Below, piece by piece: positions 17,000-23,215 of a stretch of DNA of 33,801 nucleotides. Within the stretch, counting starts at the first letter, position 1, and every line of letters begins with the position of its first letter. The notes under the pieces are model-generated. The model was not told where the DNA came from. It did no database searches and worked only from the letters and a program-made list of their open reading frames with translations. The position numbers and the translations under genes are program-made. This DNA is from UBA9845 sp051889975 (GTDB lineage: Bacteria > Bacillota > Clostridia > Christensenellales > UBA1242). The DNA is taken from positions 1 to 33,801 of the forward strand of contig JBJFDJ010000029.1 in assembly GCA_051889975.1 (NCBI GenBank). The letters are read 5' to 3'.

Positions 17000-17030
17000 A
17001 AAAATAACCTTATAAAGCAAGGTTATTTTT
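17000..17030 (+). terminator. Intrinsic terminator of smc-ftsY
   Basis: A perfect 12-bp stem AAAAATAACCTT/AAGGTTATTTTT with loop ATAAAGC, ending in a T run, about 75 bp after the ftsY stop. The A tract before the stem would allow some activity on the other strand. Confidence 0.88.
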
Positions 17031-17146
17031 ATTCATATAATATGAATAAATATGAATTTTATTAAATAATATACAACTAGTTTATTAATATGCATAATTA
17101 TGCAAAATAAAAAATAAATATTCTCAAATATGTATAAATATGCATT
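17031..17146. repeat. Paired 10-bp direct repeats of the AATATGNATA type
   Basis: Three pairs of head-to-tail 10-bp repeats lie at 17039-17058, 17087-17106 and 17127-17146 (AATATGAATA/AATATGAATT, AATATGCATA/ATTATGCAAA, AATATGTATA/AATATGCATT). A 17-bp perfect palindrome, ATTCATATAATATGAAT, at 17031-17047 overlaps the first pair. The repeats sit between the ftsY terminator and the ylxM promoter. Their function is unknown. A regulator binding on one face of the helix is possible. Confidence 0.7.
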
Positions 17147-17232
17147 AATTAAAATATGATGTAATTTGTATGTTTAAAAAAAACTTATTAAAAATATAAG
17201 AGCATTATTAAAAGTCATTTATGTTTGAAAAT

Positions 17233-17250
17233 TTGTTAACTATTTAACAT
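17233..17250. promoter_or_regulatory. Rex-like operator upstream of ylxM-ffh
   Basis: The site reads TTGTTAACTATTTAACAT and matches 13 of the 14 fixed positions of the clostridial Rex consensus TTGTTAANNNNTTAACAA. It lies 38 bp before the -35 box of the ylxM promoter. Rex is a redox-sensing repressor that responds to NADH/NAD+. A Rex gene is not in the window, and chance in AT-rich DNA is possible. Confidence 0.4.
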
Positions 17251-17288
17251 AAAAACCATAAAAAAATTTCAATTTTTACAAAAAATCA

Positions 17289-17317
17289 TTGACATATTAT
17301 TTTTGAATGTATATAAT
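17289..17317 (+). promoter_or_regulatory. Consensus sigma-A promoter of ylxM-ffh
   Basis: Perfect TTGACA (17289-17294), a 17-bp spacer and perfect TATAAT (17312-17317). The predicted leader is about 30 nt, leading to an AAGGG ribosome site and the ATG at 17354. Confidence 0.88.
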
Positions 17318-17353
17318 AGTTTTGTAAAGTTATTTTGCTTTACAAGGGCATTT

Positions 17354-17674
17354 ATGATTTTAGAAAAAAGTGTTAGGCTTTGTTTGTTAAATGATTTTTA
17401 TGGAAATTTGTTAACAAAAAATCAGCAGGCAGTTTTGGATAGTTATTTAAACTACAACATGCCACTTACAGAAATTTCTGCAAGTTTAAACATAACAAGG
17501 CAAGGTGTTTTGGATACTATAAGAAAAGCAACTGCAAAACTAGAAGATTATGAGCAAAAACTTGGTATGTTAAACAAGTATTTAAAACAATTGGAAATTG
17601 TTGAAAGTGCAAAAAACATAAATGACAAAACACTTAAAAAACTTATAGATGTTTGGGATAGTAAGGAGGATTAA
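17354..17674 (+). CDS. ylxM: YlxM, putative helix-turn-helix partner of SRP
   Basis: A 106-residue helix-turn-helix protein of the YlxM/p13 family, which is nearly always encoded beside ffh and in streptococci modulates SRP GTPase activity. The HTH segment is PLTEISASLNITRQGVLDTI, preceded by a helix around LTKNQQAVLDSYLNY. It resembles region 4 of sigma factors. I chose the ATG at 17354, with AAGGG 5 nt upstream. An in-frame start at 17303 would overlap the promoter. ffh begins 2 bp after its stop, and the AAGGAGGA site for ffh is inside the end of this gene, so translation is probably coupled. Confidence 0.92.
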   Translation: MILEKSVRLCLLNDFYGNLLTKNQQAVLDSYLNYNMPLTEISASLNITRQGVLDTIRKATAKLEDYEQKLGMLNKYLKQLEIVESAKNINDKTLKKLIDVWDSKED

Positions 17675-17676
17675 TT

Positions 17677-18987
17677 ATGGCAGTTTTTTCTAGTTTAAGT
17701 GAAAAAATAACTCATATTTTTTCCAAACTTACAAAGCGTGGCAAATTAACTGAACTTGAAATCAAGGAAGCAATGCGCGAAGTTAGAGTTGCACTTTTAG
17801 AGGCCGATGTTAACTTTATGGTTGTTAAAAATCTTGTTAACAGCATAACCGAAAAGGCTGTTGGCGAACAAGTGTTAAAAAGTTTAACACCTGGTCAACA
17901 AGTTATAAAAATTGTCAACGAAGAACTAACTCGCATTATGGGTGGCACAAACGAAAAACTTGCTGTGGCAAGCAATCCACCAACAGTCATTTTGATGTGT
18001 GGCTTGCAAGGTGCAGGAAAAACAACCATGAGTGGCAAACTTGCCTTGCATTTAAGAAAACAAGGCAAAAAACCATTGCTTGTTGCTTGTGATATTTACA
18101 GACCTGCCGCAATAAATCAGTTAAAAGTTGTTGGCAAATCAGTTGATATTCCTGTGTTTGACAAAGGAACTCAAAGCCCTGTTAAAACAAGTTTAGAGGC
18201 CATAGATTATGCAAAAAAGTTTGGCTATGACACAGTTATCATAGACACGGCAGGCAGACTTCAAATAAACGAAGAACTTATGCAAGAGTTAAAAGACATC
18301 AAACAAGCTGTTAATCCAACAGAAGTTTTGCTTGTTGTTGACAGCATGACTGGTCAAGACGCAGTTAATGTAAGTGAAACATTTAACAACGAACTTGACA
18401 TCACTGGTGTTATATTAACAAAACTTGATGGTGACACTCGTGGTGGTGCTGCACTTTCAATAAGATACATTGTTCAAAAACCAATTAAGTTTTGTGGTGT
18501 TGGCGAAAAAATGACCGATTTGGAGCCATTTTACCCAGACCGTATGGCAAGTCGTATTTTGGGCATGGGTGATGTGTTAAGCCTTATTGAAAAAGCACAG
18601 CAAGCCGTAACCGAAGAAGAAGCGCTTAAACTTGAAAAGAAGTTTAGGGAAAATTCCTTTACTTTTGAAGACTATCTAAATCAACTTGAAAGTTTAAAAA
18701 AGATGGGTGGCATAAAAAATATTTTGGGTATGCTACCGGGCATGGGTGCACTTAAAAATGCCGAAATTGACGAAGAAAAACTTATGAAAAACAAGTCAAT
18801 CATTTTAAGTATGACACCAAAGGAAAGAGAAAACCCAGAAATCATAAAATCATCAAACAGGCAACGAATTGCCAAGGGCAGTGGCGTTACGGTTCAAGAA
18901 GTAAACCAACTCATCAGGCAATTTGAGCAGACCAAAGAACTAATGAAGCAAATGAAAAACAAAAAGGGCTTTAAACTGCCATTTTAG
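17677..18987 (+). CDS. ffh: Signal recognition particle protein Ffh
   Basis: Ffh binds signal sequences and 4.5S RNA and hands ribosomes to FtsY, also in this window. The 436 residues show the N domain (1 to about 95), the GTPase G domain with G1 GLQGAGKTTMSGKLA near 109-123, DIYRPAAINQL, DTAGRLQ (G3) and TKLDGDTRGGA (G4), and the C-terminal M domain from about 325, with MLPGMGALK and the RNA-binding RIAKGSGVTVQEVNQLIRQFEQ segment. It is the second gene of the ylxM operon. No terminator is seen in the 82 bp before rpsP, so rpsP and khpA are likely cotranscribed. The SRP RNA gene ffs is not in the window. Confidence 0.97.
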   Translation: MAVFSSLSEKITHIFSKLTKRGKLTELEIKEAMREVRVALLEADVNFMVVKNLVNSITEKAVGEQVLKSLTPGQQVIKIVNEELTRIMGGTNEKLAVASNPPTVILMCGLQGAGKTTMSGKLALHLRKQGKKPLLVACDIYRPAAINQLKVVGKSVDIPVFDKGTQSPVKTSLEAIDYAKKFGYDTVIIDTAGRLQINEELMQELKDIKQAVNPTEVLLVVDSMTGQDAVNVSETFNNELDITGVILTKLDGDTRGGAALSIRYIVQKPIKFCGVGEKMTDLEPFYPDRMASRILGMGDVLSLIEKAQQAVTEEEALKLEKKFRENSFTFEDYLNQLESLKKMGGIKNILGMLPGMGALKNAEIDEEKLMKNKSIILSMTPKERENPEIIKSSNRQRIAKGSGVTVQEVNQLIRQFEQTKELMKQMKNKKGFKLPF

Positions 18988-19069
18988 TTGATTTGCAATA
19001 TTAATTTTGATAAATTTTTCTTGAAAAAGAAAATTTATATATACAAACAAAAAAACGGAGGAAAATTTA

Positions 19070-19324
19070 ATGTCAGTAGTTATTAGAATGGCTAGAGGTG
19101 GAGCAAAGAAAAAACCATTTTACAGAGTAGTTGTTGCAGACTCTCGCAGAGCAAGAGATGGCAAATTTATTGAAATTCTTGGAACATTTGACCCACTCAA
19201 AAACCCAGAAGAAATCAAAATCGACACTGAAAGAGCAAAAGTATGGCTTGGAAATGGTGCTCAACCATCAGACACAGTTAGAGAACTTCTTGTAAAATGT
19301 GGCGCAATAGAAAAGAAAAACTAA
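19070..19324 (+). CDS. rpsP: Ribosomal protein S16 (bS16)
   Basis: An 84-residue small-subunit ribosomal protein. The N-terminal MSVVIRMARGGAKKKPFYRVVVADSRRARDG segment is diagnostic for bS16, and the length is normal. A strong GGAGG site lies upstream of the ATG. No convincing separate promoter was found in the 82-bp gap after ffh, which holds an imperfect AT-rich inverted repeat near 19013-19036. khpA follows after 8 bp, in the order rpsP-khpA-rimM-trmD seen throughout Firmicutes. Confidence 0.97.
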   Translation: MSVVIRMARGGAKKKPFYRVVVADSRRARDGKFIEILGTFDPLKNPEEIKIDTERAKVWLGNGAQPSDTVRELLVKCGAIEKKN

Positions 19325-19332
19325 GGTGAGCC

Positions 19333-19569
19333 ATGGAAGAATTAGTTAAGTATATAGTTGGTCAACTTGCGCAAAACAAAGAGCAAGTTGAAGTTACTAG
19401 CAAAGAAGATGAAAAAGGCATTGTTATAACTGTTAAAGTTGATAGCGATGATATGGGCAGAGTTATTGGCAAGGGCGGAAAAGTTGCGCAAGCAATTCGT
19501 AGCATTGTTAAAACTGCTTCTAGCAAAACTAACAAAAAATATGTTGTTAAGTTTGAAGAAAGAGCATAA
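19333..19569 (+). CDS. khpA: KH-domain RNA-binding protein KhpA
   Basis: A 78-residue single KH domain protein (YlqC/KhpA). The RNA-binding GxxG loop appears as RVIGKGGKVAQAIRSIV. In Gram-positive bacteria KhpA pairs with KhpB (Jag/EloR) and influences cell division and elongation through RNA binding. The partner gene is not in the window. A GGTGAG-type site precedes the ATG. The stop codon lies in the loop of an intrinsic terminator, so the ffh operon probably ends here. Confidence 0.94.
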   Translation: MEELVKYIVGQLAQNKEQVEVTSKEDEKGIVITVKVDSDDMGRVIGKGGKVAQAIRSIVKTASSKTNKKYVVKFEERA

Positions 19570-19583
19570 TTGCTCTTTTTTTT
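19559..19583 (+). terminator. Intrinsic terminator of ylxM-ffh-rpsP-khpA
   Basis: An 8-bp stem AAAGAGCA/TGCTCTTT with loop TAAT, followed by a long T run. The khpA stop codon is in the loop. Confidence 0.88.
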
Positions 19584-19615
19584 GTTCACAAGTGCTTTTA
19601 ATTTTTGCTTTGATG

Positions 19616-19624
19616 TGTTAATAT
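19616..19624 (+). promoter_or_regulatory. Possible extended -10 promoter of rimM operon
   Basis: TGT followed by TAATAT (19619-19624) resembles an extended -10 box, with only a weak TTTTAA at the -35 distance. The predicted start of transcription falls on or next to the rimM ATG at 19631, and no ribosome site is present, so a leaderless message is possible. Confidence 0.4.
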
Positions 19625-19630
19625 TAGTGT

Positions 19631-20128
19631 ATGGAAAAGAAAATAGTAGTTGCAAAAATTGTAAATACAATTGGTTTAAAGGGCGAGTTGAAAGTGGTTG
19701 CAGATTTAGCAAACGCAAAACGCCTTTATGATGTAAAAGAAATTTATATTAAAGGTTTTGATGGCAAGTTTAAGTTGTCAAAAGTTAGGCAAGCTGGAAA
19801 AAATTTGGCAATTAAATTAGATGGATTTGACATAATTGAGCAAGTTGAAAAGTTTAAGGGCAGAGAAATCTTGCTTGATACCGAAAATGACTTTAAACTT
19901 TTAGACAACGAGTTTTATATTGAAGATTTGCTAAATTGCAACATTTTAGTTGATGGCAAATTGGCAAAAATAACTGCCGTTGAAAACTATGGTGCTGGCG
20001 ATATTTTGGTGTTTGAACTTGATGAAAAAGAAATGCAAATTCCTTTTGTTTTAGATTTTTTTGACAAAATTGACATCGATAGCAAAGTTTTGGTTGCAAG
20101 TGAACGGTTTTTTGAAGGTGCTGTATGA
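19631..20128 (+). CDS. rimM: 16S rRNA processing protein RimM
   Basis: RimM helps mature the head of the 30S subunit and binds protein S19. The 165 residues form the usual two beta-barrel domains: the N-terminal RimM domain with VAKIVNTIGLKGELKV at the start, and the C-terminal PRC-barrel, recognisable from EFYIEDLLNCNILVDG and MQIPFVLDFF. The ATG has no visible Shine-Dalgarno sequence. The stop overlaps the trmD start in an ATGA, showing coupled translation. The preceding terminator and the possible promoter at 19616 make this the first gene of a five-gene operon. Confidence 0.94.
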   Translation: MEKKIVVAKIVNTIGLKGELKVVADLANAKRLYDVKEIYIKGFDGKFKLSKVRQAGKNLAIKLDGFDIIEQVEKFKGREILLDTENDFKLLDNEFYIEDLLNCNILVDGKLAKITAVENYGAGDILVFELDEKEMQIPFVLDFFDKIDIDSKVLVASERFFEGAV

Positions 20129-20811
20129 AAATAGATATTTTAACATTGTTCCCAGAAATGTTTGAAACTTTAAATCACAGCATTTTGGCACGAGCAGAAA
20201 AAAAAGGCTTGCTAGAAATAAATGTTCACAACATAAGAGATTTTAGCAAAGATAAGCACAACAAAGTTGACGACACTCCTTTTGGCGGTGGTGCAGGCAT
20301 GGTTATGACTTGCCAGCCACTTTTTGATGCAATAAACAGTGTTAAAACTGATGGTTGCAAAATCATTTATATGTCACCAAAAGGTGAAATTTTAAATCAA
20401 ATGCGTGCTGTTCAGCTTGCAAAATCCAAACATATTGTCATTGTTTGTGGTCACTATGAAGGCATTGACCAAAGGGTTATTGATTATTTTGATATGCAAG
20501 AAATCAGCATTGGCGACTATGTGTTAACGGGTGGCGAATTGCCTGCAATGGTGCTTGTTGATTGCGTTAGCAGATATGTTGATGGAGTTTTAAGCCAAGG
20601 AAGCACTGACGAGGAAAGTTTTACTAACGGACTTTTGGAGTATCCACAATACACAAAGCCAAGAGTTTATGAAGGCATGGAAGTGCCAGAAATACTTTTG
20701 AGTGGCAATCATGGTGAAATTGCAAAGTGGAAGTTTGAACAAAGCGTAAAAATAACAAAAGAGCGACGACCAGACTTGTTCGCTCGCAGTAGGAGTAAAG
20801 ATGAAGATTAA
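20125..20811 (+). CDS. trmD: tRNA (guanine-N1)-methyltransferase TrmD
   Basis: TrmD methylates G37 at N1 in tRNAs with G36, preventing +1 frameshifts. The 228-residue SPOUT enzyme shows the N-terminal MKIDILTLFPEMFE, the DTPFGGGAGMVM loop, and the trefoil-knot SAM site YEGIDQRV through EISIGDYVLTGGELPAM. The C-terminal tail contains the LSGNHGEIAKWK motif. It overlaps rimM by 4 bp and rbgA by 11 bp. In most Firmicutes rplS follows trmD directly. Here rbgA takes that place, and rplS lies about 2 kb further on. Confidence 0.97.
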   Translation: MKIDILTLFPEMFETLNHSILARAEKKGLLEINVHNIRDFSKDKHNKVDDTPFGGGAGMVMTCQPLFDAINSVKTDGCKIIYMSPKGEILNQMRAVQLAKSKHIVIVCGHYEGIDQRVIDYFDMQEISIGDYVLTGGELPAMVLVDCVSRYVDGVLSQGSTDEESFTNGLLEYPQYTKPRVYEGMEVPEILLSGNHGEIAKWKFEQSVKITKERRPDLFARSRSKDED

Positions 20812-21649
20812 CTGGTTTCCGGGTCACATGAACAGTGCGCTGTTGATGATGGAAAAAGAACTTAAAAATGTAGATTTGATTGTTTATGTGCTTGATAGCA
20901 GAGCACCTTTTTCATGCCTTAACCCAAGTTTTGACAAAATTGCCAGCAAACGACCTGTTATTTATGTTTTAAGCAAAGTTGACCTTGCAAATGAAACTAC
21001 AACTCAAAAGTTTAAAAATTATTTTGCCCAAAAGGAAAATTGCGTTTGCGTGACTGCAAACAGCACAATCAGTGGCAGTGCAAATATCATAAAATCGCAC
21101 ATAAAAAATATGCTCACAAAAAAAGCAGAGTGGAACAAACGAAAGGGGCTAAACATTCCTTTTAGAGCAATGGTTATTGGTGTGCCTAATTGTGGCAAAA
21201 GCACACTTATTAACAATTTGGTTGGCAAAAACAAAACTGTAACTGGCGACAGACCGGGCGTTACAAGGGGCAAACAATGGGTTGCCATTGATGACAACAT
21301 CAATTTGTTGGACACTCCCGGAACATTGTGGCCAGACCTTGCAAACGATGTTGTTGCTCACAGGCTTGCGTATATTGGCTCAATTAAAAACGAAGTTTTG
21401 GATGTGCCTTCACTTGCACTTGACTTTTTGCAAGACTTTATGACAACAGATAAAACTGTTTTAGAAAATAGATATGCAATAAAAATTGAAGATGACGAAA
21501 TGCCAATACAAGTCTTTGACAAAATTTGCTTAAAGCGTGGCTTTATTGCTCGTGGCAAAGAAATTGACTACGAAAGGGGCGCAAATGCAATTTTAGACGA
21601 CTTTAAAAAGGGCAGAATGGGAAGGATTACGCTGGATGAAATTGACTGA
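20801..21649 (+). CDS. rbgA: Ribosome biogenesis GTPase RbgA (YlqF)
   Basis: RbgA is a circularly permuted GTPase needed for late assembly of the 50S subunit. The motif order confirms the permutation: G4 (LSKVDLA) comes near residue 50, before G1 GVPNCGKST near 127-135 and G3 DTPG near 170. The N-terminus MKINWFPGHM is diagnostic. The 282-residue length is typical, with a C-terminal ANTAR-like helical domain. A GTAGGAG site inside the end of trmD precedes the ATG. It overlaps trmD by 11 bp and rnhB by 14 bp. Confidence 0.95.
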   Translation: MKINWFPGHMNSALLMMEKELKNVDLIVYVLDSRAPFSCLNPSFDKIASKRPVIYVLSKVDLANETTTQKFKNYFAQKENCVCVTANSTISGSANIIKSHIKNMLTKKAEWNKRKGLNIPFRAMVIGVPNCGKSTLINNLVGKNKTVTGDRPGVTRGKQWVAIDDNINLLDTPGTLWPDLANDVVAHRLAYIGSIKNEVLDVPSLALDFLQDFMTTDKTVLENRYAIKIEDDEMPIQVFDKICLKRGFIARGKEIDYERGANAILDDFKKGRMGRITLDEID

Positions 21650-22277
21650 TAAAATAATAGAAAGAACAAAAAAACTTGTTGAATATGACAAAAAATTTGC
21701 CTGTCAATTTAAAGTTTTTTGTGGGATTGACGAAGCAGGCCGTGGACCACTTGCTGGCCCTGTTGTTGTGGCAAGTTGCATTATGCCACTTGATGATGAC
21801 AAAATAATCTATGGCATTTATGACAGCAAACAAGTCACTGAAAAAAACAGGGAAGAATTGTTTGAGCAAATAAAAAACACTGCACTTGCTTTTGATATAC
21901 AAGAAGTTAGCCAAGATGTCATTGATGAAATCAACATTTTGCAAGCGACAAAACTGGGTATGAAAAGGGTTATTGAAAATTTAAAAATCAAGCCCCAACT
22001 TGCATTAATTGACGCCGTTGCAAACATTGACAGTGATGTTGACCAAGTTGCAATAATTAAGGGTGATGCAACAAGTTACAGCATTGCTTGTGCATCAATT
22101 TTGGCAAAAGTGTATCGTGACCACCTTATGCAAAAGTATGATGAAGAATACAAGATTTACGGCTTTGCAAAGCACAAAGGCTATGGCACAAGTGAGCATA
22201 TTGCAGTCTTAAAAGAGCAAGGCCCATGCAAATTGCATAGAAAAACTTTTATTAAAAACTTTGTGAGGACAAAATGA
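21636..22277 (+). CDS. rnhB: Ribonuclease HII
   Basis: RNase HII removes ribonucleotides from DNA and RNA primers. The 213-residue protein carries CGIDEAGRGPLAGPVV with the catalytic Asp-Glu pair near residues 32-33, later LALIDAVANI with a further acid, and the family segment YSIACASILAKVYRDHLM. The end KHKGYGTSEH is typical. It overlaps rbgA by 14 bp and yraN by 4 bp (ATGA). The pairing with yraN is conserved across Firmicutes. Confidence 0.96.
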   Translation: MKLTDKIIERTKKLVEYDKKFACQFKVFCGIDEAGRGPLAGPVVVASCIMPLDDDKIIYGIYDSKQVTEKNREELFEQIKNTALAFDIQEVSQDVIDEINILQATKLGMKRVIENLKIKPQLALIDAVANIDSDVDQVAIIKGDATSYSIACASILAKVYRDHLMQKYDEEYKIYGFAKHKGYGTSEHIAVLKEQGPCKLHRKTFIKNFVRTK

Positions 22278-22612
22278 ACACAAAAGTTTTGGGAACGCAG
22301 GGCGAATCGGTTGCAGTTAAGTTTTTAAAAGATAAAAAATTTAAAATTTTAAAACAAAACTACACCACAAAGATTGGTGAAATAGATATCATTGCTCAAA
22401 CAAAAGATATCATAGTTTTTGTTGAAGTTAAAGCACGCAAAAGCATTAGGTTTGGATATCCACGAGAAGCCATAAATTTAACAAAACAAAAAAAGATTCG
22501 AAAAGTTGCAACTCAATATTTGCTTGCAAACAAATTGATGAACTGCAAAGTTAGGTTTGATTGCATAGAAGTTTTGGGTGACCAAATAACGCACATAGAA
22601 AATTGTTTTTAA
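22274..22612 (+). CDS. yraN: YraN family (UPF0102) endonuclease-like protein
   Basis: A 112-residue protein of the UPF0102/YraN family, with a restriction-endonuclease-like fold predicted from GEIDIIAQTKDIIVFVEVKARK (the Asp and Glu-x-Lys catalytic pattern). The N-terminus GTQGESVAVKFLKDK is also typical. Its cellular role is not established, and links to DNA repair or recombination are only suggested by the fold. Its ATG overlaps the rnhB stop. It is the last gene of the rimM operon. No clear intrinsic terminator is visible after it. Confidence 0.92.
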   Translation: MNTKVLGTQGESVAVKFLKDKKFKILKQNYTTKIGEIDIIAQTKDIIVFVEVKARKSIRFGYPREAINLTKQKKIRKVATQYLLANKLMNCKVRFDCIEVLGDQITHIENCF

Positions 22613-22648
22613 TTTTTGCAAAATTTTACAAAAAGGTTTAAAAAATAC

Positions 22649-22677
22649 TTGAAATATATTTTAATATATGATAAAAT
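22649..22677 (+). promoter_or_regulatory. Sigma-A promoter of rplS
   Basis: TTGAAA (22649-22654), a 17-bp spacer and TAAAAT (22672-22677), with TGA before it as an extended -10 element. Transcription should begin near 22684. Confidence 0.65.
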
Positions 22678-22683
22678 AAGCTT

Positions 22684-22750
22684 GTATTTTGTGAGTGGTC
22701 CAATGCAAACGGTGTATGAACACTCTAAATAAACATTTTTTTAAAAGGAG
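22684..22750 (+). ncRNA. Candidate structured rplS (L19) leader
   Basis: The predicted rplS leader can fold into an outer helix GAGTG/CACTC (22693-22697 with 22721-22725) enclosing an inner helix ATGC/GTAT (22703-22706 with 22714-22717) and the loop AAACGGT. Firmicutes have a known L19 leader family of similar size and place, so autoregulation by L19 is plausible. I could not compare it with that family's model. A 14-codon open frame (22716-22760) also overlaps the rplS start by ATGA. Confidence 0.5.
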
Positions 22751-22756
22751 AAAATT

Positions 22757-23125
22757 ATGAACATTATTGAACAAATTGAAAAGGAAAACCTTAGAAAAGA
22801 TGTTCCAGCATTTGAAGTTGGCGATACCGTTAAAGTATATGTAAAGGTTGTTGAAGGAGATAAAGAAAGACTTCAATCATACGAAGGTATTGTTACTGCA
22901 AAACGCAATGGTAGCATCAGAGAGTCTTTTACTGTAAGAAGAATTTCTTATGGCGTTGGTGTTGAAAGAACATTCCCTCTCCACAGCCCAAGAATTAGCA
23001 AAGTAGAAGTTGTTCGCAAAGGTAGAGTAAGAAGAGCAAAACTTTACTATCTTGCAGACAGACAAGGTAAAGCAGCAAAGGTTAAAGAAAAACGCCGTGT
23101 TGCAAAAGATGTTGAAAGTGAATAG
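22757..23125 (+). CDS. rplS: Ribosomal protein L19 (bL19)
   Basis: L19 sits at the 30S/50S interface. The 122-residue product contains the family core FEVGDTVKVYVKVVEGDKER, the YEGIVTAKRNGSIRESFTVRR segment, and GVGVERTFPLHSPRI followed by KVEVVRKGRVRRAKLYYL. The length is slightly above the common 115 because of a basic and acidic C-terminal tail. An AAAAGGAG site precedes the ATG. Unlike most Firmicutes, it is not next to trmD but lies after yraN, with its own promoter, leader and terminator. Confidence 0.97.
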   Translation: MNIIEQIEKENLRKDVPAFEVGDTVKVYVKVVEGDKERLQSYEGIVTAKRNGSIRESFTVRRISYGVGVERTFPLHSPRISKVEVVRKGRVRRAKLYYLADRQGKAAKVKEKRRVAKDVESE

Positions 23126-23133
23126 TTAAAAAT

Positions 23134-23158
23134 AAAGCGAATTTATTTCGCTTTTTTT
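23134..23158 (+). terminator. Intrinsic terminator of rplS
   Basis: An 8-bp stem AAAGCGAA/TTCGCTTT with loop TTTAT, followed by a T run, just after the rplS stop. Confidence 0.92.
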
Positions 23159-23170
23159 GTTGTGTTTATT

Positions 23171-23198
23171 TTGGTATTTTGTCAAAATATGCTAAAAT
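23171..23198 (+). promoter_or_regulatory. Probable promoter of comM
   Basis: TTGGTA (23171-23176), a 16-bp spacer and TAAAAT (23193-23198), preceded by TGC as an extended -10 element. It is 18 bp upstream of the ATG, with a strong AAGGGGAG ribosome site between. Confidence 0.55.
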
Positions 23199-23215
23199 GA
23201 GTTGAAGGGGAGTTT

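Noticed and set aside
16925..17353. Replication origin or small RNA gene
   Set aside because: The region is AT-rich with repeats, but I saw no DnaA boxes of the TTATCCACA type and no dnaA or gidA neighbours. The features fit a terminator plus a promoter region.
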